Assembly (NCBI RefSeq): GCF_965204125.1
Contig: NZ_OZ241968.1
Span: 2,728,001 to 2,792,000, forward strand
Origin: Poriferisodalis sp965204125
GTDB taxonomy: Bacteria > Actinomycetota > Acidimicrobiia > Acidimicrobiales > Poriferisodalaceae
DNA length: 64,000 nucleotides
Reading direction: 5' to 3'
The notes beneath the pieces were generated by a model, which saw only the letters and a list, made by a program, of their open reading frames with translations, ran no database searches and was not told the origin of the DNA. Shown piece after piece: positions 53,125 through 61,150 of the stretch. Position numbers and translations under genes: made by a program. The number at the start of each line of letters is the position of its first letter. The stretch's first letter is position 1.

Positions 53125-53951
53125 GTGCCGGCCTCGTCGCCTGTGGGCCAGGCTCCCCGCATCGCCATGACGTCGAGCAGGACCTTGGGCTCGTCGGTCA
53201 TGATGCCGTCGACGTCGATGTCGAGCAGGCGGTCCATCTCGGAGGGATCGTCGATGGTCCACACGTGCACAGCCAATCCATTCCGGTGCGCATAGTCGAC
53301 CAGCCGGCGGGTTGCGAGCGGGACCGGTCCTTGCCGCAGCGGGATGGACGCGATCCGCCCTCGAAAGGGTCGCTCCCGCCGCGTGCGGCCCAGCGGGCCT
53401 GGTCGGGCCGAGCGACGGGCCCGCGCAGGCAGTCCCGTGAGACTCAGCATCCGCAGGCGAGCGATTTCCCGGGGGCTGAAGCTGAGGCACACCGCGTCGC
53501 CGTGCGCTTCGTCGACGCGTTCGAGACGTTCATCGGAGAACGAGCCGATGCACACCCGGTCGAGCACACCGGGCCGCCTCAGTGCCTCGATGAGAGGCTC
53601 GACGGCGGCATCGGTCTTGGGATCGATGCTGATGCGCACGTCGTCGAAGGCATCGAGCAGGTCCTCGAGCCGGGGGATCGGCTCACCGCCGACCCGCGCC
53701 CGCGACACCTCGCTCCAGGTCATCTCCGAGATGCGCCCGTAGCGGTCGGAGGTGGGGGCGAGCTCATCGTCGTGGAAGACGGCGAGCACTCCGTCGGAGG
53801 TGGCCTGCACGTCGGTCTCAAGGTGGCGGTAGCCGAGACCGACGGCGCCTTCGAAGGCGGCCATGGTGTTCTGCGGCCAGACCGCGCTGCCGCCGCGGTG
53901 GGCTATCGGCACCGGACCCGGCTCGTCCAGGTACGGATGCTGCGATGTCAC
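53121..53951 (-). CDS. Glycerophosphodiester phosphodiesterase
   Basis: A 276-residue TIM-barrel GDPD. PIAHRGGSAVWPQNT (His18, Arg19), HLETDVQATSDG (Glu45, Asp47) and VFHDDEL (His60) form the active site, and HVWTIDDPSEMD is the C-terminal signature. There is an Arg-rich insertion around residues 175-200. It cleaves glycerophosphodiesters to glycerol 3-phosphate. The start is GTG at 53951, and it is coupled to the FAD oxidase by an ATGA overlap. Confidence 0.88.
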   Translation of the reverse strand: MTSQHPYLDEPGPVPIAHRGGSAVWPQNTMAAFEGAVGLGYRHLETDVQATSDGVLAVFHDDELAPTSDRYGRISEMTWSEVSRARVGGEPIPRLEDLLDAFDDVRISIDPKTDAAVEPLIEALRRPGVLDRVCIGSFSDERLERVDEAHGDAVCLSFSPREIARLRMLSLTGLPARARRSARPGPLGRTRRERPFRGRIASIPLRQGPVPLATRRLVDYAHRNGLAVHVWTIDDPSEMDRLLDIDVDGIMTDEPKVLLDVMAMRGAWPTGDEAGT

Positions 53952-54033
53952 AGCGCAAGTATCGCCGCTCGCCTGCCTGATCCATGAGCCGGCAACGCTG
54001 AACCGCGCAGATGGCGTCGGGCGCTGCCACCGG

Positions 54034-54039
54034 TACCGT
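54034..54039 (+). promoter_or_regulatory. -10 box for a leaderless SirB1-like transcript
   Basis: TACCGT ends seven bases before the ATG at 54047. This supports that start over an in-frame codon at 54011. Confidence 0.45.
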
Positions 54040-54046
54040 CACCTCG

Positions 54047-54865
54047 ATGTCAGACGGCGACGCGGGGGCACAGGATCCCTCGGACAATGAGGTGTCGCGG
54101 GCGGATGCCTTTGCCGCGTGGGCGGCCAGCGAGCCGGTGCCGCTCGACCGGGCTGCCTTGGCCATTGCCGCTCACTGCCGGGCGGACCCGGTGGATGAGG
54201 CTGCGGCACTGGCCGAACTCGACCGCCTCGGCGCCTCGGTGAGCGAACCCACCCCGAATGCTGTTGTCGACCTGCTCTTCAGCCAGGAGGGCTTCGGCCC
54301 GAACCGGGGCCGCTTCGCCGACCCGGCCAACAGCTACTTGGATCTGGTGGTCTCGCGACGGCTCGGCATCCCGATCACACTGTCGGTGGTCACCATCGAG
54401 GTGGCTCGCCGTGCAGGCGTTGTGCTGCACGGAGTCGGCATGCCAGGCCATTTCCTGGTCGGCACACCTGATCCCGAGGTGTTCATCGATGCCTTCGACG
54501 GCTGCGTCATCGACCGGGCCGGCGCGGCAGCGATCTTTGCCCGCTTCGAGTCGCGCCAAGCATTCGACGATTCGTTCCTGCAGCCAACGCCGCCCGAGGC
54601 GATCCTGCTGCGCATGCTGAACAATCTGCGCACGCTGCACCTGCGCCAACCCGATGCGCCCTCAATGCTGGCGGTGCTGGAATTGCTCACCCGGTTGCCT
54701 GGCTGCCCGATCGACGAGTTCATGCGGCTGGGCCAAGCGCTCGCGACGCTGGGCCGCCCTGACGACGGTGCACGGGCGTTGGAGGGCGCCGCAGAGCAGT
54801 TCGGTGGCAGCGACGCCGACCACCTGCGCCAAGCAGCAACACGACTCTGGGCCCAGCTGAACTAG
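54047..54865 (+). CDS. SirB1-like transglutaminase-domain protein
   Basis: A 272-residue protein of the SirB1/transglutaminase-core-2 family. NSYLDLVVSRRLGIPITLSV (about 97), HGVGMPGHFLVGT and FIDAFDGC are the conserved segments; the C-terminal part has TPR-like helices (MLNNLRTLHLR). Cysteine protease residues of true transglutaminases are not all obvious, so enzymatic activity is doubtful. It is divergent from the phosphodiesterase. Confidence 0.84.
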   Translation: MSDGDAGAQDPSDNEVSRADAFAAWAASEPVPLDRAALAIAAHCRADPVDEAAALAELDRLGASVSEPTPNAVVDLLFSQEGFGPNRGRFADPANSYLDLVVSRRLGIPITLSVVTIEVARRAGVVLHGVGMPGHFLVGTPDPEVFIDAFDGCVIDRAGAAAIFARFESRQAFDDSFLQPTPPEAILLRMLNNLRTLHLRQPDAPSMLAVLELLTRLPGCPIDEFMRLGQALATLGRPDDGARALEGAAEQFGGSDADHLRQAATRLWAQLN

Positions 54866-54904
54866 GCCAGCGAGCAGACGTGGGTCCTAGGCCGCAGGCT
54901 CGGG

Positions 54905-55522
54905 CTACAGGCCGATGGCCAGGTCTGGGCGGCCTCGCAGGTGGGTGCGCTCGTTGACCGACAGCACGCTGCGGTGGCCGTGGCTGGACGCGAAGACTCG
55001 TGTGACCGAGGTGTAGTCCACGTCGAACTTCAAGAAGGTGTCCGGGTCGAAGCCGAGACAGCGCGCCAAGTACGCATTCACGACGCCGCCGTGGCACGCC
55101 AGGGCGACCCGCTGGCCGCGGTGGTCGGCGACGATCTGGTCTACCGCCTCGTTGACGGTGGCGATGAACTGAGCCGTGCGCTCGGCGTCGGCGAACGATC
55201 CGGTTGCCAGCTCGTCCCATCGCTCCCGGTCGGTCTCCTTCAGCACCTCCATCGGGACGTAGGCGGGGGAGTCGCTGTCGAACTCGCTCAATCCGTCGCG
55301 CACCGTCGGCCGCAGGCCGGTGACGCCGCCGATGGCCTCTGCGGTCTGCAGCGCACGGCGCATCGGGCTGCTGTACAGCGCATCGACGCCCATCTCGGCG
55401 AGCCACCCGGCGGCAGCTTCCGCCTGCTGACGGCCGATCTCCGACAGAGGCGGGTCTGCCGGCTGCCCGTCGTGTCGCACGACTCGTTCGGGCTGGCCGT
55501 GGCGCACAAAGACAAGTTCCAC
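54905..55522 (-). CDS. Histidine phosphatase superfamily protein
   Basis: A 205-residue phosphoglycerate-mutase-like protein. ELVFVRHGQPE contains the phosphorylated His8; YSSPMRRALQTAEAI and the second His144 in ALACHGGVVNAYL complete the pocket, with an acidic residue near 80. It may dephosphorylate sugars, cofactors or proteins. The start is GTG at 55522, eight bases after a TAGGGT box. It is divergent from pyruvate kinase. Confidence 0.88.
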   Translation of the reverse strand: MELVFVRHGQPERVVRHDGQPADPPLSEIGRQQAEAAAGWLAEMGVDALYSSPMRRALQTAEAIGGVTGLRPTVRDGLSEFDSDSPAYVPMEVLKETDRERWDELATGSFADAERTAQFIATVNEAVDQIVADHRGQRVALACHGGVVNAYLARCLGFDPDTFLKFDVDYTSVTRVFASSHGHRSVLSVNERTHLRGRPDLAIGL

Positions 55523-55530
55523 GGCGGGTG

Positions 55531-55536
55531 ACCCTA
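55531..55536 (-). promoter_or_regulatory. -10 box for a leaderless phosphatase transcript
   Basis: TAGGGT on the minus strand, eight bases before the GTG at 55522. Confidence 0.4.
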
Positions 55537-55589
55537 GAGGGCGAAATCCATGGCTGACTGCCTTGACGGGAGCGGTACCGTGGTAACAC

Positions 55590-57023
55590 ATGGCAAGACG
55601 GACCAAGATCATCGCCAGCGTCGGACCAGCCTGCAACGACGAGGCGACCATGACGGCCATGATCGAAGCAGGCGTCGATGTCTGGCGTCTCGGGCTGGCC
55701 CACGGCACGCTCGACGAGCAGGTCGAGACATTCCGGCGGCTGCGTGCCGTATCAGCCGAGTCCGGGCGGCACATCGGGATCCTCGTGGATCTGCCCGGCC
55801 CCAAGGTGCGCTGCAAGCCGTTCCCCGAAGGCGGCTGCGCCGTCAGCGAAGGCGCCGTGCTCTCGCTCGCCATCGAAGGCGACGCCAGCACGGCCGACCG
55901 GCTCGTGGTCGACTACGAGGGCTTGCTCACCGACGTGGCCCCCGGCGACCGGCTGTCATTCGGCGACGGCAACGTGGTGCTGGTGGTGGAGGACCGTGCC
56001 TCCAACGCCCTCAAGACCCGTGTGCTGCACGGCGGCCATCTCGAAGGCCGGCCCGGGCTGCATGTCGACTCGTCCAAGCTGCGCATCAGCACGCCGACGC
56101 CGCAGGACCTGAAGCTGGCCGACACGTTCATCGACTTGGGCACCGACATGGTCGCGCTGTCGTTCGTGCGCTCGGCACATGACATGCGGCGCCTTGGGGT
56201 CGAGCCTCATCCCCGCGGCCCGCTGCTGGTGGCCAAGATCGAGACCAACGCCGCCGTGGAGAACCTCGACGGGATCATCGAAGCCTCATCGGCGGTCATG
56301 GTGGCGCGTGGCGACCTAGGCGCGGAGTGCGACATCGAGGAGCTGCCCCACCTGCAGAAGCGGATCATCGAGGCCTGTGTGGCGCACGGCCGACCGGCCA
56401 TCACCGCAACACAGATGCTGGAATCGCTGCTGCATTCGCCGGTGCCGACACGGGCAGAGGCCTCCGACATCGCCAACGCAGTGTTCGACGGCACGTCCGC
56501 GGTGATGCTGAGCGGCGAGACTGCCATCGGCCACGACCCGGTGAACGCCGTGCGCACCATGGCCCGCATCACCGAGCGAGCCGACGAACGCTTCGACTAC
56601 GAGGCGTGGTGGAACCGGCTGCTGTCGGTGCGCAGGCTCGACGAACGCGCTGCCGACTACCTGCGGGTGACCGACGGCATCACCCAATCGGCGTCGAGGC
56701 TGGCCACCGAGCTGGGCGCTCAGGCCATCATCTGCCTGAGCCGCTCGGGATTCACTGCTCGCAGCATGGCTAGGTTCCGTCCGTCGATGCCGCTGCTGGG
56801 CCTCACGCCCGAGCCCCGCACTGCGATGCAGCTCTCGCTGTCGTGGGGGACGCGCCCGTTGGTCTTCGGCGAGCGCCTGACCCCGGCCGAGTCGGCGCTC
56901 GAGGCAGTGCACGCAGCGACACGCACCGGCGTGGTGCGCAGCGGCGACATGGTGGTGGTGGTGTCGGGCTCGAGCCCCGAGTCGCACGCCACCGACAACC
57001 TGCGCGCCATGCGCGTGCCCTGA
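55590..57023 (+). CDS. pyk: Pyruvate kinase, variant K+ site
   Basis: A 477-residue pyruvate kinase (phosphoenolpyruvate + ADP to pyruvate + ATP). It keeps TKIIASVGPAC, the MVARGDLGAE and TATQMLESLL motifs and VFDGTSAVMLSGETAIG; the C-terminal effector domain is present. The usual RLNFSHG is RLGLAHG (residues 33-39), replacing two K+ ligands (Asn, Ser), and the usual DTKGPE is DLPGPK (67-72). Leu and Lys at these places are the pattern of K+-independent enzymes. A TACCGT box (55576-55581) lies eight bases before the ATG. Stop at 57023. Confidence 0.9.
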   Translation: MARRTKIIASVGPACNDEATMTAMIEAGVDVWRLGLAHGTLDEQVETFRRLRAVSAESGRHIGILVDLPGPKVRCKPFPEGGCAVSEGAVLSLAIEGDASTADRLVVDYEGLLTDVAPGDRLSFGDGNVVLVVEDRASNALKTRVLHGGHLEGRPGLHVDSSKLRISTPTPQDLKLADTFIDLGTDMVALSFVRSAHDMRRLGVEPHPRGPLLVAKIETNAAVENLDGIIEASSAVMVARGDLGAECDIEELPHLQKRIIEACVAHGRPAITATQMLESLLHSPVPTRAEASDIANAVFDGTSAVMLSGETAIGHDPVNAVRTMARITERADERFDYEAWWNRLLSVRRLDERAADYLRVTDGITQSASRLATELGAQAIICLSRSGFTARSMARFRPSMPLLGLTPEPRTAMQLSLSWGTRPLVFGERLTPAESALEAVHAATRTGVVRSGDMVVVVSGSSPESHATDNLRAMRVP

Positions 57024-57035
57024 GAGGCTGAGCCG

Positions 57036-57347
57036 CTAGCCGGTGTCGATGTCGATATCGACGTCGATGCGGGAAGGGTCGATGCGGTCGGGCCCGCACA
57101 GCGGATTCTGCGGCACCTGCACATCGCGGCCGAACACCTCGCACGAGCAGGTCTCCTGGCAGTCCCGCAGCCCGGTCCACTGCACGGCTAGCACCGCAGC
57201 GCCGCCGATCAGCACCAGCGAGATGAGCAAGGCCAGCATCATCCGGCGGATCAACCGGAACGCAACGATGGCGGCCACCGCCAAGGCAGCGATCCCGCCG
57301 ACCAGAGCGATGCTCAGTCGGTCGGCATCGAGCCATTCGGGCAGCAC
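57036..57347 (-). CDS. Small membrane protein with Cys-rich tail
   Basis: A 103-residue protein with two hydrophobic segments, IALVGGIAALAVAAIVAF and LLISLVLIGGAAVLAVQW, followed by DCQETCSCEVFG, with three close Cys, and an acidic C-terminus. No family recognised. GTG start at 57347, chosen because the TACTCT box (57356-57361) ends eight bases upstream. The Cys cluster could bind metal or form disulfides outside the membrane. Confidence 0.6.
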   Translation of the reverse strand: MLPEWLDADRLSIALVGGIAALAVAAIVAFRLIRRMMLALLISLVLIGGAAVLAVQWTGLRDCQETCSCEVFGRDVQVPQNPLCGPDRIDPSRIDVDIDIDTG

Positions 57348-57355
57348 TCCATCAG

Positions 57356-57361
57356 AGAGTA
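57356..57361 (-). promoter_or_regulatory. -10 box of the small membrane protein gene
   Basis: TACTCT on the minus strand, eight bases before the GTG at 57347. Confidence 0.4.
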
Positions 57362-57495
57362 CGCAGCGCCCCGGCAGAGCCCGCGGACCGCTCCCCGGCC
57401 GCGGCATCGCTCCGCAGCTGGGCTCATACGGGGTAGTCGACGCACGGGCGACCAGCGGCGCTGCACAGAAACGGCTTACCCGACGGCTGCGCATC

Positions 57496-57501
57496 TAAGG
57501 T
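57496..57501 (+). promoter_or_regulatory. -10 box for a leaderless DUF3151 transcript
   Basis: TAAGGT ends six bases before the ATG at 57508. Confidence 0.45.
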
Positions 57502-57507
57502 TCGCCT

Positions 57508-57972
57508 ATGGCCGCAACCCCGATCGACCTGCGTCCGGGCGGCCTGCCCGAGACGGTGCTGGATCCGGCCCCTCCGGACGCCGTGGCGGCATTCAAAGCG
57601 GCGATCGCCCGGCCGGCGGCCGAGCGGGGCGCTGCGCTGTCGGAGGTGGCAGCCCGCTGGCCGCGGCTGCTCGAGGCCTGGGCGGAGCTGGGGCGCTGGG
57701 CGGCGAGCGAGGGCCGCCACATCGAGGCCTACGCCTACTGCCGGGTGGGGTACCACCGGGGGCTCGACGCACTGCGCGGTGCCGGCTGGCGGGGCAGCGG
57801 CTACGTCCGCTGGGCGGCGCCCACCAACGCTGGCTTCCTGTGGTCGCTGCTGGGCCTGGGGCGCTGCGCTGCGGTCATCGGCGAGCACGACGAGGCCGAC
57901 CGGTGCGCCGGTTTCCTGATGCAGCTCGACCCCGGAGGCGAGCCGTCCACGGGTGAGTGGCCGCAGGCGTGA
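57508..57972 (+). CDS. DUF3151 family protein
   Basis: A 154-residue protein of the actinobacterial DUF3151 family. Recognisable segments are LPETVLDPAPPDAV, SEVAARWPRLLEAWAELG, EAYAYCRVGYHRGLDALR and APTNAGFLWSLLGLGR, an all-helical TPR-like arrangement. Function unknown. It is first in a run of three genes: its TGA overlaps the GTG of the MobA-like gene by four bases. Confidence 0.88.
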   Translation: MAATPIDLRPGGLPETVLDPAPPDAVAAFKAAIARPAAERGAALSEVAARWPRLLEAWAELGRWAASEGRHIEAYAYCRVGYHRGLDALRGAGWRGSGYVRWAAPTNAGFLWSLLGLGRCAAVIGEHDEADRCAGFLMQLDPGGEPSTGEWPQA

Positions 57973-58547
57973 AGCCCGCTGGCGTGGTGCTGTGCGGCGG
58001 CGCCTCCACGCGCATGGGCAGCGACAAGGCCAGTCTTGAGCTGGCAGGCCGACCTCTGGCCTTGTGGGTTGCCGATGCCCTGTCGGCCGCGGGAGCAGAC
58101 CCTGTCGTGGCGCAAGGCGGCAACCCGCCGGCACCGCTCGTGGCCGAACCCGACAGCTCGCTCCGATCCGGACCGCTCTCTGCCCTGATCGATGCGCTGG
58201 AGCGCCATGGCGATGTGCTCGTGTGCCCGACCGACGTGCCGACGGTGCCTGCCGAGCTGCTCGCCGCCCTGGTTGAGTGCGCCCAGAGCACCGGCGCGCC
58301 GGTGGTGCTGGCTCGTAGCGACCGCCCCGAACCGCTCATCGGCCACTACGCCGGCGGATCGCTCTCGATGCTGCGAGCGGGCCTGCAGGCCGGTGCGCGC
58401 GGGCCGAAGGAGGCCTTCGACATCGAGAGCGTCCCGACCGTGCCGGTGAACCCGTCCGACGTGCTGAACGTGAACACGCCCGCCGATCTCGCCGCAGCCG
58501 AGGCGATCTTGGCGGCTCGCGAATCGGCCCAGCCGGGAGCGGGCTGA
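57969..58547 (+). CDS. mobA: MobA-like molybdenum cofactor nucleotidyltransferase
   Basis: A 192-residue nucleotidyltransferase. AGVVLCGGASTRMGSDKASL is the nucleotide-binding signature of MobA/MocA; VCPTDVPTVP carries the metal-binding Asp and NVNTPADL is a C-terminal hallmark. It would attach GMP or CMP to molybdopterin. The xanthine-dehydrogenase-type subunit at 2025 would need the cytosine form, so specificity matters and is not decided here. GTG start, coupled to the DUF3151 gene by a GTGA overlap. Confidence 0.85.
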   Translation: MKPAGVVLCGGASTRMGSDKASLELAGRPLALWVADALSAAGADPVVAQGGNPPAPLVAEPDSSLRSGPLSALIDALERHGDVLVCPTDVPTVPAELLAALVECAQSTGAPVVLARSDRPEPLIGHYAGGSLSMLRAGLQAGARGPKEAFDIESVPTVPVNPSDVLNVNTPADLAAAEAILAARESAQPGAG

Positions 58548-58552
58548 ACCGC

Positions 58553-59842
58553 ATGGCACCCCCGCGTGACCGGCCTCGCCGCAGCTCGCCTCGCAGCAAT
58601 CGGCCTCGCCAGGATTCGCCTCGCAGCGATCGACCTCGCAACGACTCGTCCCGCCGGGATTCTTCCCAGCACGAATGGGTGGACACTCAAGCGGGCCTTG
58701 AGGCACTGGTCGCCGATCTGCTCACCGCCGACTGCGTGGCCATCGACACCGAGTTCCACCGTGAGCGCAGCTACCGCCCGCGGCTCGCCCTGGTGCAGGT
58801 TGCCTTCGACGAACGGGTCGCGCTCATCGATCCCACCGCCACCGACATCACGGTGCTGGGTGCCGTGCTGGCCGCCGATGTGCTGATTGTCATGCACGCC
58901 TGCGCGCAGGACATCGAGGTGCTGTTGCAGGAGTGCGGCACCATCCCGTCGAGGCTCTTCGACACGCAGGTGGCCGCCGGCTTCTTGGGCATGAGCACGC
59001 CGTCGCTGGCGGCGCTGACCGACCGCCTGCTCGGCGTGCGGCTGGCCAAGGGCAACCGCCTGACCGACTGGTTCGAGCGACCGCTGCGGCCGGCCCAGCA
59101 GCGCTACGCGGCCGACGACGTGGCGTACCTGATCCCCCTGCTCGACGAGCTGCGCTCCCGCCTGACGGCTCGGGATCGCTGGCAGTGGGCGCTCGACGAG
59201 TGCGAGCAGTGGCGCCGGCCCCCCGGCCCGCCGCCGGATCCCGCCCAGGCGTGGACCCGCATCAAGGGAGCACGGCAGCTGCGCGGGCCCCAGCGAGCGG
59301 TCGCGTACCGGCTGGCTGCCTGGCGTGAGCGAACTGCCAGCGAGCGGGACATCCCGGTGCGCTTCGTGCTGTCGGACATGGCGCTGCTGTCGATCGCGCA
59401 GCGCCGTCCCCGCAGCATCGATGAGCTCGGGGGCTTGCGGGGGGTCGACGGCGGCCAATTCCGCGGTGCGGCCGGCGACCGGATCATGGCTGAAGTGAAG
59501 CGCGGTCTTGACATGGCGCCGGGCGACATCCCGACCAGTGCGCTGCCGGCGGGGCCCAACGTGGATGCGGCACTGCAGCCGGCCGTTCCCCTCGTGGGCG
59601 CCTGGGTCGACGAGGTGGCACGCACCGAGGGCATCGATCGCAGCCTGCTGGCGACCCGCTCGGACATCGCCGCGCTGCTCGCTGGCGATCCGGCCTCGAA
59701 GCTGAGTTCAGGCTGGAGGGCCGAAGTGGTGGGCGACGGGATCAGGTCGCTGCTGGCTGGCGAGGCCGCACTTGCGTTCGATCCGTCGGCCGGCCTGCAG
59801 CTCGAGACGCGGCCCCGCAAGGTGCCTGAACAGTGCGAATGA
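58553..59842 (+). CDS. rnd: Ribonuclease D-like 3'-5' exonuclease with HRDC domain
   Basis: A 429-residue DEDDy exonuclease. VAIDTEFHRERSYRP (Asp65, Glu67), HACAQDIEVL (Asp120) and RYAADDVAYL (Tyr185, Asp189) are the catalytic motifs; HRDC-type helices follow near 270-330. Residues 1-40 form an extra Arg/Ser/Pro-rich tail built from repeats like PRSDRPR, encoded by a degenerate 12-18-base DNA repeat. The tail could bind RNA. It would trim tRNA or other RNA 3' ends. It starts six bases after mobA. Confidence 0.88.
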   Translation: MAPPRDRPRRSSPRSNRPRQDSPRSDRPRNDSSRRDSSQHEWVDTQAGLEALVADLLTADCVAIDTEFHRERSYRPRLALVQVAFDERVALIDPTATDITVLGAVLAADVLIVMHACAQDIEVLLQECGTIPSRLFDTQVAAGFLGMSTPSLAALTDRLLGVRLAKGNRLTDWFERPLRPAQQRYAADDVAYLIPLLDELRSRLTARDRWQWALDECEQWRRPPGPPPDPAQAWTRIKGARQLRGPQRAVAYRLAAWRERTASERDIPVRFVLSDMALLSIAQRRPRSIDELGGLRGVDGGQFRGAAGDRIMAEVKRGLDMAPGDIPTSALPAGPNVDAALQPAVPLVGAWVDEVARTEGIDRSLLATRSDIAALLAGDPASKLSSGWRAEVVGDGIRSLLAGEAALAFDPSAGLQLETRPRKVPEQCE

Positions 59843-59975
59843 CACGCAGCGCTGTGCCCCAAACGGTAGGGTGGCAGGGCACTTCGTAGAACACAGATGC
59901 CCTCTCCGGCGCGGATGGGGGCATGTCCGGATGCAGGCAAGCGAGGCCTCGCAGTCGAGCACGAGGAGCCAGCCG

Positions 59976-60248
59976 GTGAAGAAGGGTCGACATCGCCGCT
60001 ATGAGGAGGCGCGCAAGTTCCAGCGGGCCACGGCGGAACGTTTCACCATCGAGGACTACGACTTCGACAACTCCGATCGCTTCGGGGTGGAGCCCGGAGA
60101 TCGTGACCTGGTCGACGAGGAATCGGCTCCCGACGACCAGTACGGTCACCTTGCCGACAAGTACGACGACTATTCGGACCTCGAGGCCAAGTACGCCGAC
60201 TTCGATTCCGACGCCGACGAAGAGGCCCCCCAACGCGAGACCGCCTGA
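59976..60248 (+). CDS. Small acidic protein, unrecognised
   Basis: A 90-residue protein, GTG start with GAGGAG eight bases upstream. The N-terminus is basic (KKGRHRRYEEARK), the rest strongly acidic and Tyr/Asp-rich (FTIEDYDFDNSDRF, DKYDDYSDLEAKYADF). No family recognised; no membrane segment. The charge split suggests a nucleic-acid- or ribosome-associated, partly disordered protein. An ATG at 59931 is an alternative start. It is convergent with the next gene, with stops touching. Confidence 0.6.
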   Translation: MKKGRHRRYEEARKFQRATAERFTIEDYDFDNSDRFGVEPGDRDLVDEESAPDDQYGHLADKYDDYSDLEAKYADFDSDADEEAPQRETA

Positions 60249-61013
60249 CTAGCTGCGGCGGTGGCGGACTGCGGGGTGGGGGAGCAGCTGGGCTGAGGCG
60301 ACTCGCTGGTCGAGTTGGGCGTGTAGCTCGGCGTAGATCTGGGGTCCGCAGATCGCTGTCAGCTCGTCGCGAAGCGCCCTGAACACGGGCTGAGGGCCGA
60401 CGTGGGCGCTCTCGGCCGACGTGCACCACCAAGCGACGTCGGTGTCGGGGCCACCCCAGTCGCGCAGCTCCCATTCCCGCACCATCGTGTAGACGTGGCC
60501 GGTGACAGTCTCGTGGTCCTCGCGGCGCAGCGGGGCCTGCCAGCAGATCTCGGGCTTGGTGTCCATCGGCCGCCGGCCGGTGCGCTCGGCCAGCAGGTGG
60601 AATGCGCAGCCCGCACCTGCGGGGTGGTCGGCCCGGTTGGCGAACACGCATGCCCCGTCGACCACCTGGGTGCGCCACCAGCCCTCGCTGTCCTGCCAGA
60701 GCACCGCGTCGGGGTCGCGGCGGTGCTGCCAGAGCTCGGCGTCGAGCTCGGCGATCATCGCCCGGACGTGTGCGAGGTCGTCGCGGCCGTTGAGGTAGGC
60801 GCCGTGGCTGCAGCAGCCCAGCGCCAGCTCGGGGGCCGGCTCGTCGTCGATGCCGAGGCAGCCGGCGCCGTAGATGCAGGTCCAGTCGCTGGCCAGGAAC
60901 GTCACGTCGAACAGCCAGGTGCGGTGCTCGAGCGGATCTTCCAGCGACAGCCACTCCCGGCTGCTGTCGCCCAGGCTCCAGTCATCGGAACCCACACCGA
61001 TATCAGAAGCCAT
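60249..61013 (-). CDS. Conserved Cys-rich protein, DUF3109-like
   Basis: A 254-residue cytoplasmic protein. Cys-containing segments DWTCIYGAGCLGIDDEPAP, LGCCSHGAYL, HPAGAGCAFH and KPEICWQAPLRRED suggest a metal or FeS site like the YkgJ/DUF3109 family; assignment by eye only. WLFDVTFLASDW and GHVYTMVREWELRDWGGP flank them. Start at ATG 61013 with TAGGCT eight bases upstream. Function unknown. Confidence 0.68.
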   Translation of the reverse strand: MASDIGVGSDDWSLGDSSREWLSLEDPLEHRTWLFDVTFLASDWTCIYGAGCLGIDDEPAPELALGCCSHGAYLNGRDDLAHVRAMIAELDAELWQHRRDPDAVLWQDSEGWWRTQVVDGACVFANRADHPAGAGCAFHLLAERTGRRPMDTKPEICWQAPLRREDHETVTGHVYTMVREWELRDWGGPDTDVAWWCTSAESAHVGPQPVFRALRDELTAICGPQIYAELHAQLDQRVASAQLLPHPAVRHRRS

Positions 61014-61021
61014 CCGCCCCG

Positions 61022-61027
61022 AGCCTA
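61022..61027 (-). promoter_or_regulatory. -10 box of the Cys-rich protein gene
   Basis: TAGGCT on the minus strand, eight bases before the ATG at 61013. Confidence 0.4.
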
Positions 61028-61138
61028 GGAGGCCGAGCTTGCGAGGCCGGGGCCCGAGCGGCCCGTGAGCGGAGCGAACAAGAGCGGGCAACATCCGCCG
61101 AGTCGATATTGCCAAGTCGATCTGCGGCGCTTGTGGGG

Positions 61139-61144
61139 TACGGT
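61139..61144 (+). promoter_or_regulatory. -10 box for the leaderless glcDEF transcript
   Basis: TACGGT ends six bases before the GTG at 61151 and supports that start over an in-frame codon at 61109. Confidence 0.45.
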
Positions 61145-61150
61145 CGGGGC

